In this document: in pieces, positions 11,542 through 21,837 of the stretch
How the letters are laid out: each line of letters begins with the position of its first letter
How positions within the stretch are numbered: the stretch's first letter is position 1
NCBI GenBank assembly: GCA_903813345.2
Contig: CAIIXF020000007.1
Span: forward strand, 11,601,730 to 11,661,729
Source of the DNA: Owenia fusiformis
Taxonomy: Eukaryota > Annelida > Polychaeta > Sabellida > Oweniidae
Length of the DNA: 60,000 nucleotides
Direction: 5' to 3'
Made by a program: the position numbers and the translations under genes
Notes under the pieces: generated by a model
Told to the model about the DNA's origin: nothing
What the model saw: only the letters and a program-made list of their open reading frames with translations
Database searches by the model: none

Positions 11542-12543
11542 ATGGTGGATCTATGGCAAGCGATACTGGCGATCCTAATAGCGCTTTCGTTGCTCACAAT
11601 TATTATGAATATTTCACTTGCAACTGTTGTTTTGACATCTAAAAGACTTCAAACAATGACTCACATTTACTTGGTATCGTTATCATGCGCAGACACCTTG
11701 GTTGGATTAATTGTAATGGCTGCGATGACTGTTTTTACAATCTATGGTTATTGGCCTTTGGGCAGTACCGTCTGCACCATTTATATCATAGTTGATTACT
11801 GTTGTGTCACCGTGTCTATGTTGCACCTTGATGTCATCGCGTATCAGCGTTTTAAAGCCATCAACGACCCTTTAGCATACTACGCTGAAGATAGGAAAAA
11901 TTATAAAAAGACTTTGAAACACATTGCCGCCGTTTGGACGATCGGAATTGTGGCCTGGCTACCAGCTATATTGTACTTCAGAACAAAGAGCATGAATGAT
12001 GGAACCATTGACGAGATGGATTGTTATTTTTTACCAACTAATGCTTATTACGTGGTCGCTCAAACTTGTATTGTTCATGGTATACCTATGATCATCGTGG
12101 TATATTATTGCGGCAAAACTGCTTATATGTTCATGGGGTCCAAGCTCTCAAAGGCGTTTACAACACAATTGGAAAGCAGTGAAGGAAATGCTGCCACAAA
12201 TACGGAAACTAACAAGACAATCTCCCAAGCGTACCTTCAGAAACGCATCCAACAGGAAAAGCGCATTTCTAAAATGTTCGGCATAGTTATTATATGTTTC
12301 TTGATTTGCTGGTTGCCCTTCTGTATTATTTGGCCCATAGGCGCATTTTGTCCACATTGTGTCCCATTGAAAGCCTATGAAGTGTCCTACTGGATGATTT
12401 ACCTTAATTCAACAATGAACCCAGCGTTGGTTTTCATAATGAATAAGGATTATCGGAAGGCGTTAAGAAAAACACCCGTATCACGTTTAAATACATCTGA
12501 TAGTACATGGTATCAAACAACAACGGCACCCCCTCTACAGTGA
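11542..12543 (+). CDS. Class A GPCR, muscarinic/histamine-like, receptor 1
   Basis: A 333-aa intronless seven-helix receptor. Residues seen: Asn23 (1.50), Asp51 (2.50), Cys78 (3.25) with Cys161 in ECL2, Asp85-Tyr86 (3.32-3.33), Arg103 (3.50), Trp257 and Pro259 (6.48, 6.50 in CWLPF), a CPHC pair in ECL3 (270-273), Trp284 and Tyr287 (7.40, 7.43), and NPALVF at 293-298. Asp3.32 with Tyr3.33, the ECL3 Cys pair and the NST.NP of TM7 resemble muscarinic and H3/H4 histamine receptors, so a cationic amine ligand is likely, acting through a G protein at the plasma membrane. Oddities: Q-R-F replaces D-R-Y, NPxxY ends in Phe, the muscarinic Asn6.52 is Cys, the N-terminus is only a few residues and ICL3 is short (about 45 aa). 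AATAAA lies at 12740-12745. The ligand cannot be assigned from sequence. Confidence 0.9.
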   Translation: MVDLWQAILAILIALSLLTIIMNISLATVVLTSKRLQTMTHIYLVSLSCADTLVGLIVMAAMTVFTIYGYWPLGSTVCTIYIIVDYCCVTVSMLHLDVIAYQRFKAINDPLAYYAEDRKNYKKTLKHIAAVWTIGIVAWLPAILYFRTKSMNDGTIDEMDCYFLPTNAYYVVAQTCIVHGIPMIIVVYYCGKTAYMFMGSKLSKAFTTQLESSEGNAATNTETNKTISQAYLQKRIQQEKRISKMFGIVIICFLICWLPFCIIWPIGAFCPHCVPLKAYEVSYWMIYLNSTMNPALVFIMNKDYRKALRKTPVSRLNTSDSTWYQTTTAPPLQ

Positions 12544-13101
12544 AAAGTGCTTAATGTTACAAGGTATGTCATAATTCCTTTTAAAGACAATCTCATTCTG
12601 CAGTTACCTGAGAAACTTCAGCTGTGTATTATATAATTGAACAGATTTACAGATGATTGTTAGGAGTTGGTATGACTACTACTTGCTGCTCAAACAGCAG
12701 CTAATATGGATGGATATATATGATTTCAATAACGATTTCAATAAAGAGGAAGCATTGCGTTATCTTCTAAGTACTTCAATTTCTACCATTGTACATATAA
12801 ATACATATAAGTTTAATACATAAAACATAGCTTTGGCATTATGCAATTCAGTTGTTCTAACAACAAATCACAGGTTGATTCAATGAACTTATACTTTTTT
12901 GCTTTTAATATGATTGTAGTCCACGTTTGTTCATGTGATATGCTTAGTAATACCTCAATAAATGAATTTCATCAAATATCAATTAACCCTTTTTGTACCA
13001 AATATTCAATTCCTTTTTAACGTTTTTGTTTTTTTTATTAACAAGCATGATTTGATTCAAATATACCGTTCTGAAACACAAAATAACTAATCCTACGAAT
13101 A

Positions 13102-13344
13102 CAGGCCCTCTAGACATCCAATAACGCGGACATCAGTTGCGACCTCGCCAACTACCTTCCTTCCACTCGAAACACGGTTCTTACAACGCGAACATCGATT
13201 CTTTAATCGCGAACCACTATACTAGTTCCTCTATCCCGAACATATTTCATATTTTGGAAGGAAGGAACGTAGTTCGCGATGGAAGGATCGTAGTTCACGT
13301 AATCTGAACTGATGTTTGCGTTAGTGGAAGTCTAGGAGGCCTGG
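13102..13344. mobile_element. MITE, about 243 bp
   Basis: Imperfect inverted tips of about 35 bp: CAGGCCCTCTAGACATCCAA at the left and the inverse of CCAGGCCTCCTAGACTTCCA at the right, followed by ACGCGGACATCAG or ACGCAAACATCAG. No clear target duplication was seen. The interior is rich in CGCGA and TTCGCG. The superfamily is not certain. Confidence 0.65.
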
Positions 13345-13680
13345 CATGAACTGTTATTTGTGTATTAAAACTACGAACACCATATTGTTTCTTCTAGTTT
13401 ACAATGAGATAACAAAACTAGATGAATTGTTTTGCTAAATAATATAACATTTTATTGCAATCAATAGGAAACATTGTAAGTTAAGTTATTATAACATCCA
13501 AATGTAATTTGTAATTCCAAAATAGAAGTAGACTTCTTTGAAAGTGGATTGCTTTTTGATGGTTTCTATAATACCATTGCATCTTCATTTCAATCCATCT
13601 AAACAATTACGAGGAACAAGAAAGCAAATCAATGTATGAACCGTAAATTGTTTGAAATATGCCTATGATAGGTGAAGGTA

Positions 13681-14666
13681 CAGGGCGTATAAAAAAAACG
13701 CAACAAGTAGTTATCTCGTAAATTCACAAAACAAGTGATGACTACATCAATTTCATTCAATGTACCATAAAGCCACGTCTCTCCTCTTTGCAATGATATA
13801 TCATTCATTAACATGTGGTAATGGTTGGCTGAGAAATCCTTCCATTTGCAAAGTGGGTCAAAGTCGGCTCTGGACAAAGTTTTAGATATTGAAAAAATAA
13901 GTGCAAGGGCTAAGTGCCAATGGAAGTTCCCCTGACTTGAATTGTTGTGACTTTTTCTTTTGGAGCTATCTCAGGAGCATCTGTGCTCACAATTCCTCCA
14001 CCAGATATTGCAAAACCTCGAGAAAGAATTGCCCATGGGCTGCTTTTCTCTGCTTTAACCCACAGATGACTCAGGGCTGAACCATGCATGACGTGGACAG
14101 ATGAGCGCATCTTTATGTGCAAGGAAGTGGTGGCAATTTGGAGGGGTATAGGATGTATTCTTGCAAGAGTATAAGTATGCACACTTTACTGTCTATGTCA
14201 CACCTGTCATACCTTCTTCCAATAGCCCCTATGCCCCTTGTACTGACTTTTGCGATGTTTAAAACTTGGGTCCGAGTTGAATTTTGCCCCACTGCAAAAT
14301 TGATGATTATTCGGCCAGAGATGACTCCCTGTGAATGAATGATATTCCATTGCAAAGAGGGGTAATTTGGCTTTTGGTACATTGAATGAAAAGGATGGAG
14401 TCAGCATTTGTTTTATGTTTTCTTCCAATATTGCAACGGGCTCCGAACACTGACTTTTGCGATGTTTATAACATGGTCCCAAGCTAATTTTGGCCCACTT
14501 TGCAAATGGAATGATTACTCGCCCAACCATGACCAAATATCAATGAATAGTCATTGTAAAGAGGAGACACATGGCTTTATGGTGCATTGAATGAAATCAA
14601 TGCTGTTATCACTGGTTTTGTGCTTTTCCGAGATAACAATATGTTGCGTTTTTTGGATACGGACCG
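13681..14666. mobile_element. TA-flanked foldback element, about 986 bp
   Basis: TA at 13679-13680 and 14667-14668 bracket inverted tips CAGGGCGTATAAAAAAAACG and the inverse of CGGTCCGTATCCAAAAAACG, both followed by CAAC. Both arms continue inward as inverted copies (CATTCAATGTACC, CTCCTCTTTGCAATG, CAAAGTGGG). The TA target and tip style suggest Tc1/mariner. Frames such as 14207-14536 follow the repeat units and are not genes. Confidence 0.75.
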
Positions 14667-15015
14667 TATAATAAACAGAACAATAGAAAGCATTCCATCG
14701 GGACTTTATATTTAATTTGTGTCTCAATTACACATCTCAACACTCCATATATAACTTATTCAAGTTATTATGAAATTGTATTTTATTGCTACGTATAAAT
14801 ATAGCTCCTGGTCGATGAATACCCAACAATGCTAATCGTAGATTGAATTTTGAAAGCAATTGTTTGAATATATACACATCTCGTGCAGTATTCTGACTGA
14901 TGAAACCAAAACAATGGTTAGCAATTTACTAACAAGCCCCCAATGGGAGCATTTTTATATCATCCAATTACATAGATATTTTAATTATCTCAACTAAACA
15001 CAGGCTGGTATAGAA

Positions 15016-15441
15016 AGATTTGTCCGCTGTGACGGAGCATGCTATTTTTCATAAAAACACTTAAGTATACTTCACAATTTATTTCTAACACATATGTTTC
15101 ATTTTACTCCATGCAATGGATACTTCATTTGCAGGTAACCTTCACTTCTGTTTGAAGTCCAATAAAGCGAGGAGGAAAAGCTATTGAAAACGGCGCCAGA
15201 GTATCAAACTCTAAAATGTACCATTTCTTTTTCGACTTTTTAATGGCATGAAATAGTGACACGATAATATTTACATATGTTTTCAGCATAACTCTGAATG
15301 TATTAATGAGATCTGGATGTATTGAGTCTTTTTAATTTTTTTTTAATAAAAAATGATGTTTACATTTTTTGTCCCTCAGTGACGGAGTAGTTTCACAGTT
15401 CACATTTGCAACTGCTCCGTCACAGCGGACAAAAAATTTAA
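15016..15441. mobile_element. Small inverted-repeat element
   Basis: TTTGTCCGCTGTGACGGAGC at 15020-15039 has its inverse, GCTCCGTCACAGCGGACAAA, at 15415-15434. A third partial copy (TTTTTGTCCCTCAGTGACGG) sits at 15365-15385. No coding sequence was seen. Confidence 0.65.
15290..15375. repeat. Direct repeat, copy 1 of 2
   Basis: The stretch with CATAACTCTGAATGTATTAA and TGAGATCTGGATGTATTGAG recurs at about 16169-16252, followed in both by a TTTACATTTTTTGTC segment. Confidence 0.8.
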
Positions 15442-15473
15442 ACATGACACAATTATTTTCACTGAAATGTTCA

Positions 15474-15680
15474 AAATTTATTCTAGAGACAATTTCCAAA
15501 ATATATATTTGTATTTTATTATAATTCCTAATCTCTTTATTTCACTATATATATTTCAAAAATATGTCATTATCGAAAATTACAGGTTTTCAAGCTGATC
15601 AAGAGCTACTGAAAAGTTCAATTGTTTCTGGTTCGAACATGTTGCACAAACCAATTAAGCCCAGAGTAATTTACTATCAA
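15474..15680. repeat. Direct repeat, recurs at 16985-17180
   Basis: TTCTAGAGACAATTTCCAAA and the following 190 bp recur almost unchanged, including the CAAGAGCTACTGAAAAGTTC segment and ACCAATTAAG. Frames over both copies (15564-15752 and 16954-17169) are repeat-derived. Confidence 0.85.
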
Positions 15681-16055
15681 TCTTCGTCTCGTTCCAATAC
15701 GGAATTTCTCGAGCAGAATATATCTTGTATTGCACTTCAAATCATTCAATAACTTATATTATTACCACCTTGCCGGGCCAGTTCTAGGTTACTCACTTCG
15801 AGAGCCATGTTAGATTTTGAACAAAATCCAAATAGGTTTCGCAGGAAGTAAGTTCTAGTGGTTTTAGTGCTAGTTTAGAAGGCATTCATTTTACTATATC
15901 GATCTGAGCAATATGTGACGTCATAGTGGCGGTCAATACTGCCGGTCAATAATGCAATTCTCGACCGGCAATTTTCCCCGCGAAATTAGATATCGTTCAG
16001 TGCGTAAGATTTTCTTGCTGTTTCAGTCCTGGTCATAAACGGCGGTAATAATACT

Positions 16056-16157
16056 AATAACGCCATTTCTGCGGGCAATATAGTGAAATATTGGACCTTG
16101 GGCCTTTGGCCCTCAGTCCAATATTTCACTATATTGCCCTTCGAAATGACGTTATTG
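16056..16157. repeat. Imperfect palindrome, arms about 42 bp
   Basis: GGGCAATATAGTGAAATATT at 16073-16092 faces AATATTTCACTATATTGCCC across a loop containing GGGCCTTTGGCCC. Arms extend outward through ACGCCATTTC and GAAATGACGT. It would form a strong hairpin as single-stranded DNA or RNA. Confidence 0.8.
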
Positions 16158-16264
16158 TACTAATGTTTTCAGCATAACTCTGAATGTATTGATGAGATCT
16201 GGATGTATTGAGTCTTTTTAATCTTTTTATAAAAATGATGTTTACATTTTTTGTCTGAAATGTT

Positions 16265-16985
16265 CAAAAGGATAGGTATCGATATGGTGAACTGAATTCA
16301 ACAATGTTTTTCTCTTAAACCAATTTTTGAAAGCATTCTGTAAAAAAACACGGTCCTTTATGTAATTTTGACTGATTGGCTACAATTCTATGCAAAAATT
16401 ATTTATATATATTTGATATAACTGTTTTTGTTAACATTTTTTGTTTTTTAGTGCAATTGTTTTTTGTTCCTTTCTACCAATGCTTGAGAATGAAATAAAA
16501 TGTCTTTCCAACCTTGTTGGAACAAAATAGCATTTATAACATTTTCATAGACCTCTCAATATTATGGTTTTACAATGGAAATTTTGGTTGATTTAACAAA
16601 AAGTATGCAAAAACTTAAAACAAAACACCCCATACTAGATAAAAATTAAGATATACATTTTATTTCATTAACAAGATACTTTTTTAAAATCAACTAAACT
16701 TTCCTTTGTACTATTACAATATTGAGAGACCTAAACACATTGTGTTTATGTCGTTTTGTTTCAATGAGGTTCGGATAGATGTTTCATTTCATTCCGAACA
16801 TATGATACCAAGAACGAAAAAAGTGTCTGATGTGTTTTCTAAAACAATATAGAGAAAAGAATATGTATATATATAATTCAGTTTATAATGTTACCATCCA
16901 AAAGATTAAATTGACGATGTGTAAAAATGTTTTGATGACTCTAAGAGAAACGCGTGTTCAAAAGGTTCACCATATCGATACCACT
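16265..16985. mobile_element. Long palindromic foldback element, intact copy
   Basis: Outer ends are GGTATCGATATGGTGAAC and the inverse GTTCACCATATCGATACC. Inner arms match across a centre near 16640 (GACCTCTCAATATT facing AATATTGAGAG, and a TTGGTTGATTT facing AAATCAACTAA). No transposase is visible. A second copy, split by a mariner element, lies at 41556-42820. Confidence 0.75.
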
Positions 16986-17180
16986 CCTTTATTCTAGAGA
17001 CAATTTCCAAAATAGATATTTGTATTTTATTATAATTCCTAATCTCTTTATTCCCCTAGGCATTTTTCAAAAATATATCATTTTCGAAAAATACAGGTTT
17101 TCAAGCTTATCAAGAGCTACTGAAAAGTTCAATTGTTTCTTGTTCGAACATGTTGCACAAACCAATTAAGACCAGAGTAA
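16985..17180. repeat. Direct repeat, second copy of 15474-15680
   Basis: It lies immediately outside the right end of the foldback element at 16265-16985. Similarity covers nearly 200 bp. Confidence 0.85.
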
Positions 17181-17359
17181 TTTACGCCCAGCCCTCATCA
17201 ATCTGTAGCGAAACCCATCATAATTTTACATTTCGGAAGACGTTCTGGTTTTATTTTTGCAAATGTTCACCAAATATTACTAATACATGGAAGAAGATGG
17301 TCAATAAAATCATTTGCGCCAAATAGAGAAACGATTATTGAAGATATTTGAGTCAACGG

Positions 17360-17860
17360 AACAATTGACTGTGTTTGCCTTTGTTGATTTACCATTGGGT
17401 TGTGCCAAATTGTGTGGTGATAATTTCACAGTTCGATGTGTTTTCATGGTTGTTAGTTTAGTTGTGTTTTATTTGTTGTGCCTGATTGTGTTTTTATTGT
17501 TTAGTGTTGAATTGTGCACAATTGTGTTGAGTTAATTCAACAATTGGTTGTGTCTGTCTTTGTTGTCTTATTATTGGGTTGTGACATATAGTGTTAATCT
17601 GACAGTTGGTTGTGTTTTGGTGGTTGTAAGTCAGGTTGCGCTATACTGGCTTTGGTGCTGGGTTATGCTCTATTGCGTTCTGTGTATTTTGACACTGCGT
17701 TATGTTCTATTGTACTGTTGCACGATTGGTGATCTAGGTTGTGTTTGGTTGTAATAGGTTATATATGTCGAGCTGTGGGCTGTGTCCGATCAGGTTGTGG
17801 TGTTTACTGGGTTAAGAAACAAATGGCCGGTTTAGGGTATTATGTTGTTTGTTCATCAGT
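17360..17860 (+). repeat. GT-skewed cryptic repeat tract
   Basis: About 500 bp with strong G and T bias on the plus strand and many TTGTGT, GGTTGTG and GGGTTATG words but no fixed unit. Open frames here (17314-17535, 17548-17754) give Val/Leu/Cys-rich low-complexity peptides and are not considered genes. Confidence 0.6.
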
Positions 17861-18815
17861 TGATTCTGTGTAGACCCAAAAGGGGATAGAGGGTATTACG
17901 ATGGTGAGATATTCAACTGGTATGAAAGGCGTTAGCTTCGTGTCGTTCTCTGATGAGCTGATCCCCCGTTGTTCAATGAATTCAAGAAAAACAATGCTAT
18001 TTTATCTTTTTACATAATATATTTTTTGTTGATTTCTCATACAAAACATACTTTTATTGCATAAATGATATATTTGTGTCGCTTTCTATGATCAACTATG
18101 TTACTTTGCCCCCCTCCTTAGTTTATATGAGGCATGGGTTTTCAACTAAAGCCAATGTATGAGGAAAGGGGGTGGCTCATGTGAAAACGTATGGTTTCCG
18201 AATGCCTTGGCCTTGCCCAAGTCGCTATTTTTTACTTATTTGATCTTGAATTATTACCAAATATACAGCTGCAAAAACATGAAATTAAAGGTCCATGTGC
18301 AGTATGGAAAGTGATTTTCGAAATGTTTACGCATTTTGTGGCATAATGCAGTCCTTGCACGTCACTTGATGACCACTATTCAGCCCATCTGTTTTCAAAC
18401 CCTTAAATATTCCCAAAAGTATAATTTGACACTGAATTGGTTATTGTAAACCTAGAAATAACCTTTTCTAGCCTAAAGGATATTCTTCATTTTGAAATTG
18501 ATGTCATGAAATTAACAAATGCCACCTTGGGGATGAAAGGGTTAATATGTATTTTTGCACTCACCAAAAATACTTTTGGAGTTGTGATTCTGAAAGCTGA
18601 CACTCCCAATGGTGTTTTGAAATCTTAGTGCAGATAAAGCCTTTTATTTGACCCTAGTTTTCACTACTATTAAACACGGATTGAGATGCGTTTATAATAA
18701 CGTACTTCAAAAAACGAACTGCGAAACGAAAATTATCGAAATACGTATCCGTAAACGTAACGAGATACGGATGCGGATACGTTTTAGCTAATTCGTTTTG
18801 CGAAACCTCTCTATT
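17861..18815. other. Unassigned DNA before the receptor pseudogene
   Basis: No gene seen. The last 75 bp (18740-18815) resemble the dispersed repeat at 3690-3785 and mark the 5' break of the pseudogene. Confidence 0.5.
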
Positions 18816-19440
18816 ACCATCTATGGTTATTGGCCCCTGGGCAGTACCGCCTGTACCATATTCCTTCTACTTGATTTCACTTGCTGTACTGTCTCTATGC
18901 TGCATCTTATTAATTGATGTTATTGCTTATCAGCGTTTCAAAGCTATCAACAATCCTTTGAAATACCACGTCGAGGAAAGGAAAAGCTATATGACAACGG
19001 TGAAAAACATAATCGTCATTTGGGCCACCGGACTCGTGGTTTGGCTCCCTGCCATATTGTACTTCAGAATGAAGCGAGAACTTGACGGGAATATGGACGA
19101 ATTGGCCTGTCTATTTTTTCCTACTAAAGAATACACAATAATTCAATAGTGCATCGTTTTTTATATACCAGTTATCATCATGGTATATCATTACTCCAGG
19201 ACTGTCCATATGTTTATATGGTCCAAGCTCTCAAAGGCGTTTACAACACATTCGGAAAGCAGTGAAGCGAATGCTGCCACAAATACGGAAATTAACAAGA
19301 CTATCTCTCAAGCGTTCCTTCAGAAACGCATCCAACAGGAAAAGCGTATCGCCAAAATCTTGGGCACAGTTATTGTGTGTTTCTTGATTTGCTGGTTGCC
19401 TTTCTGTTTATTTTGGCCCATAGTCGCGTTTTTATGTCCC
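18816..19440 (+). pseudogene. Broken class A GPCR, paralogue of receptors 1 and 2
   Basis: Homology starts in ECL1 (TIYGYWPLGSTACTIF) and runs through TM3-TM6 (CWLPFCLFWPIVAF) but TM1, TM2 and TM7 are missing. About seven extra bases between the TM3 codons for HL and D, near 18905-18915, shift the frame. A TAG at 19147-19149 replaces the TCG Ser codon of receptor 2. The YQRF triplet and the short ICL3 are retained. The 3' end breaks off at about 19440, where the CCCCACCACATAGTGTGGGG repeat begins, so an insertion or deletion there probably removed TM7. It is closest to receptor 1 in ICL3 (ESSE-NAATNTE-NKTISQA). Confidence 0.88.
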
Positions 19441-19486
19441 CACCACATAGTGTGGGGGCATATTGTCGGCCTAGGCGCGTCCGTCC

Positions 19487-19529
<43 letters not shown>

Positions 19530-20400
19530 CGTACGTCCGGCAGTTTTCTCCACAACCGCTACAGATATCACCTTCAAATTTTCAGGGATAACTTATGAGT
19601 GCATACAGATGTGGATGAAATTTTTTAAACTCGATACCTACTTCCTGTCGGCCATTTTGAAGTAAAATGCTAAAATCCTTGTCCGCAAACTTTAAGGAAA
19701 ACGGCTTCACAGTTGCTTTTCAAACTTTAACATCTTGTTCAGCTCACTTCATTCTACATCTGATTAGGTTTTGGACCTGTTAGCTCAGTCATGGCAGCCA
19801 TTTTTAATGTCTTAAGAAAAGTAAGCGTGCGATAATACTTTGTATCATATTGAATGGTGTTTTTGAGTTTTCATACTTTAACTATTTTGTAGCTTTATAA
19901 ATACTTTCAGGTGTATTTTGTTGTAAAAGCCTATGTTATTGTTAATGGTAGTTATATGTGATAATTTTGTAAAAAGAAATCAGCAAAAACTCATTATCAC
20001 TTTTTTATTGTCGGCCATTTTGCATTTTTTTCGTCCTAAAATCTTGTTTGTAAAGTCTTGTCTACACGTTTTCAGGTGAACCGTTTGGTAGATCAATTTT
20101 TAATTTTCAGGGATGATTCTTAGTACAAAAATCTAGATCTGATTAGTTTTTTGGCATTCTGGGTAAATGTCAAGGCGGCCATTTTAGATTTTCCGTCCTA
20201 AAATCTTGTCAGTAAAGTCTTGTCTACACGTTTTCAGGTGAACCGTTTTGTAGATCAATTTCAAATTTTCAGGGATGATTTTTAGTATGAAAATCTAGAA
20301 CTGATTAGTTTTTTGGCATTCTGGGTAAATGTCAAGGCAGCCATTTTGGATTTTCTGTCCTGAAATCTTTATCGCATGGCGTTGAGGAAAAACACATGTG
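19435..20400. repeat. Dispersed repeat with hairpin, CTGT run and 162-bp units
   Basis: It starts with a hairpin (CCCCACCACATAGTGTGGGG), continues through GTCCGTCCGTCTG and a (CTGT)n run at about 19487-19530, then carries related units. Two adjacent copies with a period of 162 bp begin TAAAGTCTTGTCTACACG at 20051 and 20213. A more distant unit lies near 19545-19690 (AAATTTTCAGGGAT, GGCCATTTTG). Confidence 0.8.
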
Positions 20401-20904
20401 CCACGTAACATTACATATATGGGTGATATCCATGAGTGGATATACAAATGATAGCCCGAGAAAATTATAGGATATCCTATTTATCCTATGGTTGCTGCCA
20501 GGGGGGTTCACAATTTTGGCTAAAAATCATGCGAAAAATTCTCAGAATGGTGAAATACTGCATGATTTTGAAAGAATTTCTGGCCAGGGGGGGGGGGGGC
20601 TTCCGCTCCCCCAGCTCCCCCTCTGGCTACGGCCTTTATATGTAGACCGAACATGAATAGATTAATGAATGAATCAGCATTTAATCATCTTATGATTAAA
20701 GTCAGAAAGTGGCACTACTAGAGGCTTAATAGAATTAGATCAATTGCACGACTATACCTATCATTTAGATATCTTATTGGGAAATATTTGTTTAATATGT
20801 GTATGATAATGTCGTTTAAATATTGAATGAAGAAAAACAAAATTGTTATGTACACAAAAACATGAATAGATCAAGGACGTCCTTGAATAGAACAATTAAA
20901 GACT

Positions 20905-21512
20905 CTTGGTTCAGTGACCCCCCTATCACACCAAACTAGTTCTTACCCGTTCTTGCCAGTCCTACGAAAACGTCGTAAAACGGACTCAATCTGGCTGAGG
21001 TCGGGAAATATGTCTAAAATAATTAGCTACTTCGTTCATAAACAGTCTTCAATATGTCCATCTCATTCCCAGTTCGTTCAGGTCGCACCACGTCGGTGTG
21101 CAACGTCGTATAACGCGTCCTTTAGTCTAGAAGGTCATTATGACCTGATTACAGAACGGTATGGTCGCCATAGAATTTTGAATCGATTCAAAATTCTAAA
21201 TCACATTCCCCGTCCGGGAAAGTCCATGAAGTTCGTAAACAGACCGTAGAACGTTGTAGCTACGTTCATTCAGTTCGCATACAGTTTAAAACCGATTCGG
21301 CAACGTTTTGACGATCACCAGAATTTTTTTAGCATGCTCCAAGTTCTGGAGGACCTAGTCGTTCTAGTAGTTTCATGAAGTTTGTAAACAGATCCCAAAC
21401 GGTTCTTAGTGGGTTCTTAGTACGTCAAATCCGTTCGTGCACAGTTTAAGCCCGTTTTCAAGAACGTAGTGAGAACTAGTTTGGTGTGATAGTAGGGTGA
21501 CCAATAACTCAC
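20905..21512. mobile_element. MITE-like element, about 600 bp
   Basis: Tips of about 30 bp are inverted: CTATCACACCAAACTAGTTC at the left (about 20923-20942) and its inverse GAACTAGTTTGGTGTGATAG at the right (21471-21490). The outermost bases differ (GTGACCCCC against GGTCACCCTA). The interior is rich in ACGTTC and CGTCGT words. The frame 20914-21249 spans the tip and is rejected as a gene. Confidence 0.65.
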
Positions 21513-21837
21513 GTGCAATCCCGGGGTGCAATTAGCCTCGTCGCTAATGCATAAACATATCCACCACTGTAAGAAATAGTACAAAGATTGCCACACCAAG
21601 CTTTGTGAAACATATATTTTATTTCACTCTACGTTTTTACTACAACAAACCGTTTCAATCCCCTATGTCTATGAAAGTATTTGGGGGAACAATGCAACCT
21701 TAGCAGCTACAAAACGAAACAAGGAAGCGAGACTAAGATCCAAATGTCTACAGATGAAACATTTGGAAAATCTTCTCTTTGAATGTCAACTGCTATCCAA
21801 TAATACGTATGATATATATCAATCAAAATGATGCATC

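Noticed and set aside
19487-19530. (CTGT)n run considered as a telomere-like array
   Set aside because: The unit is CTGT within a dispersed repeat, not a telomeric TTAGGG-type unit.
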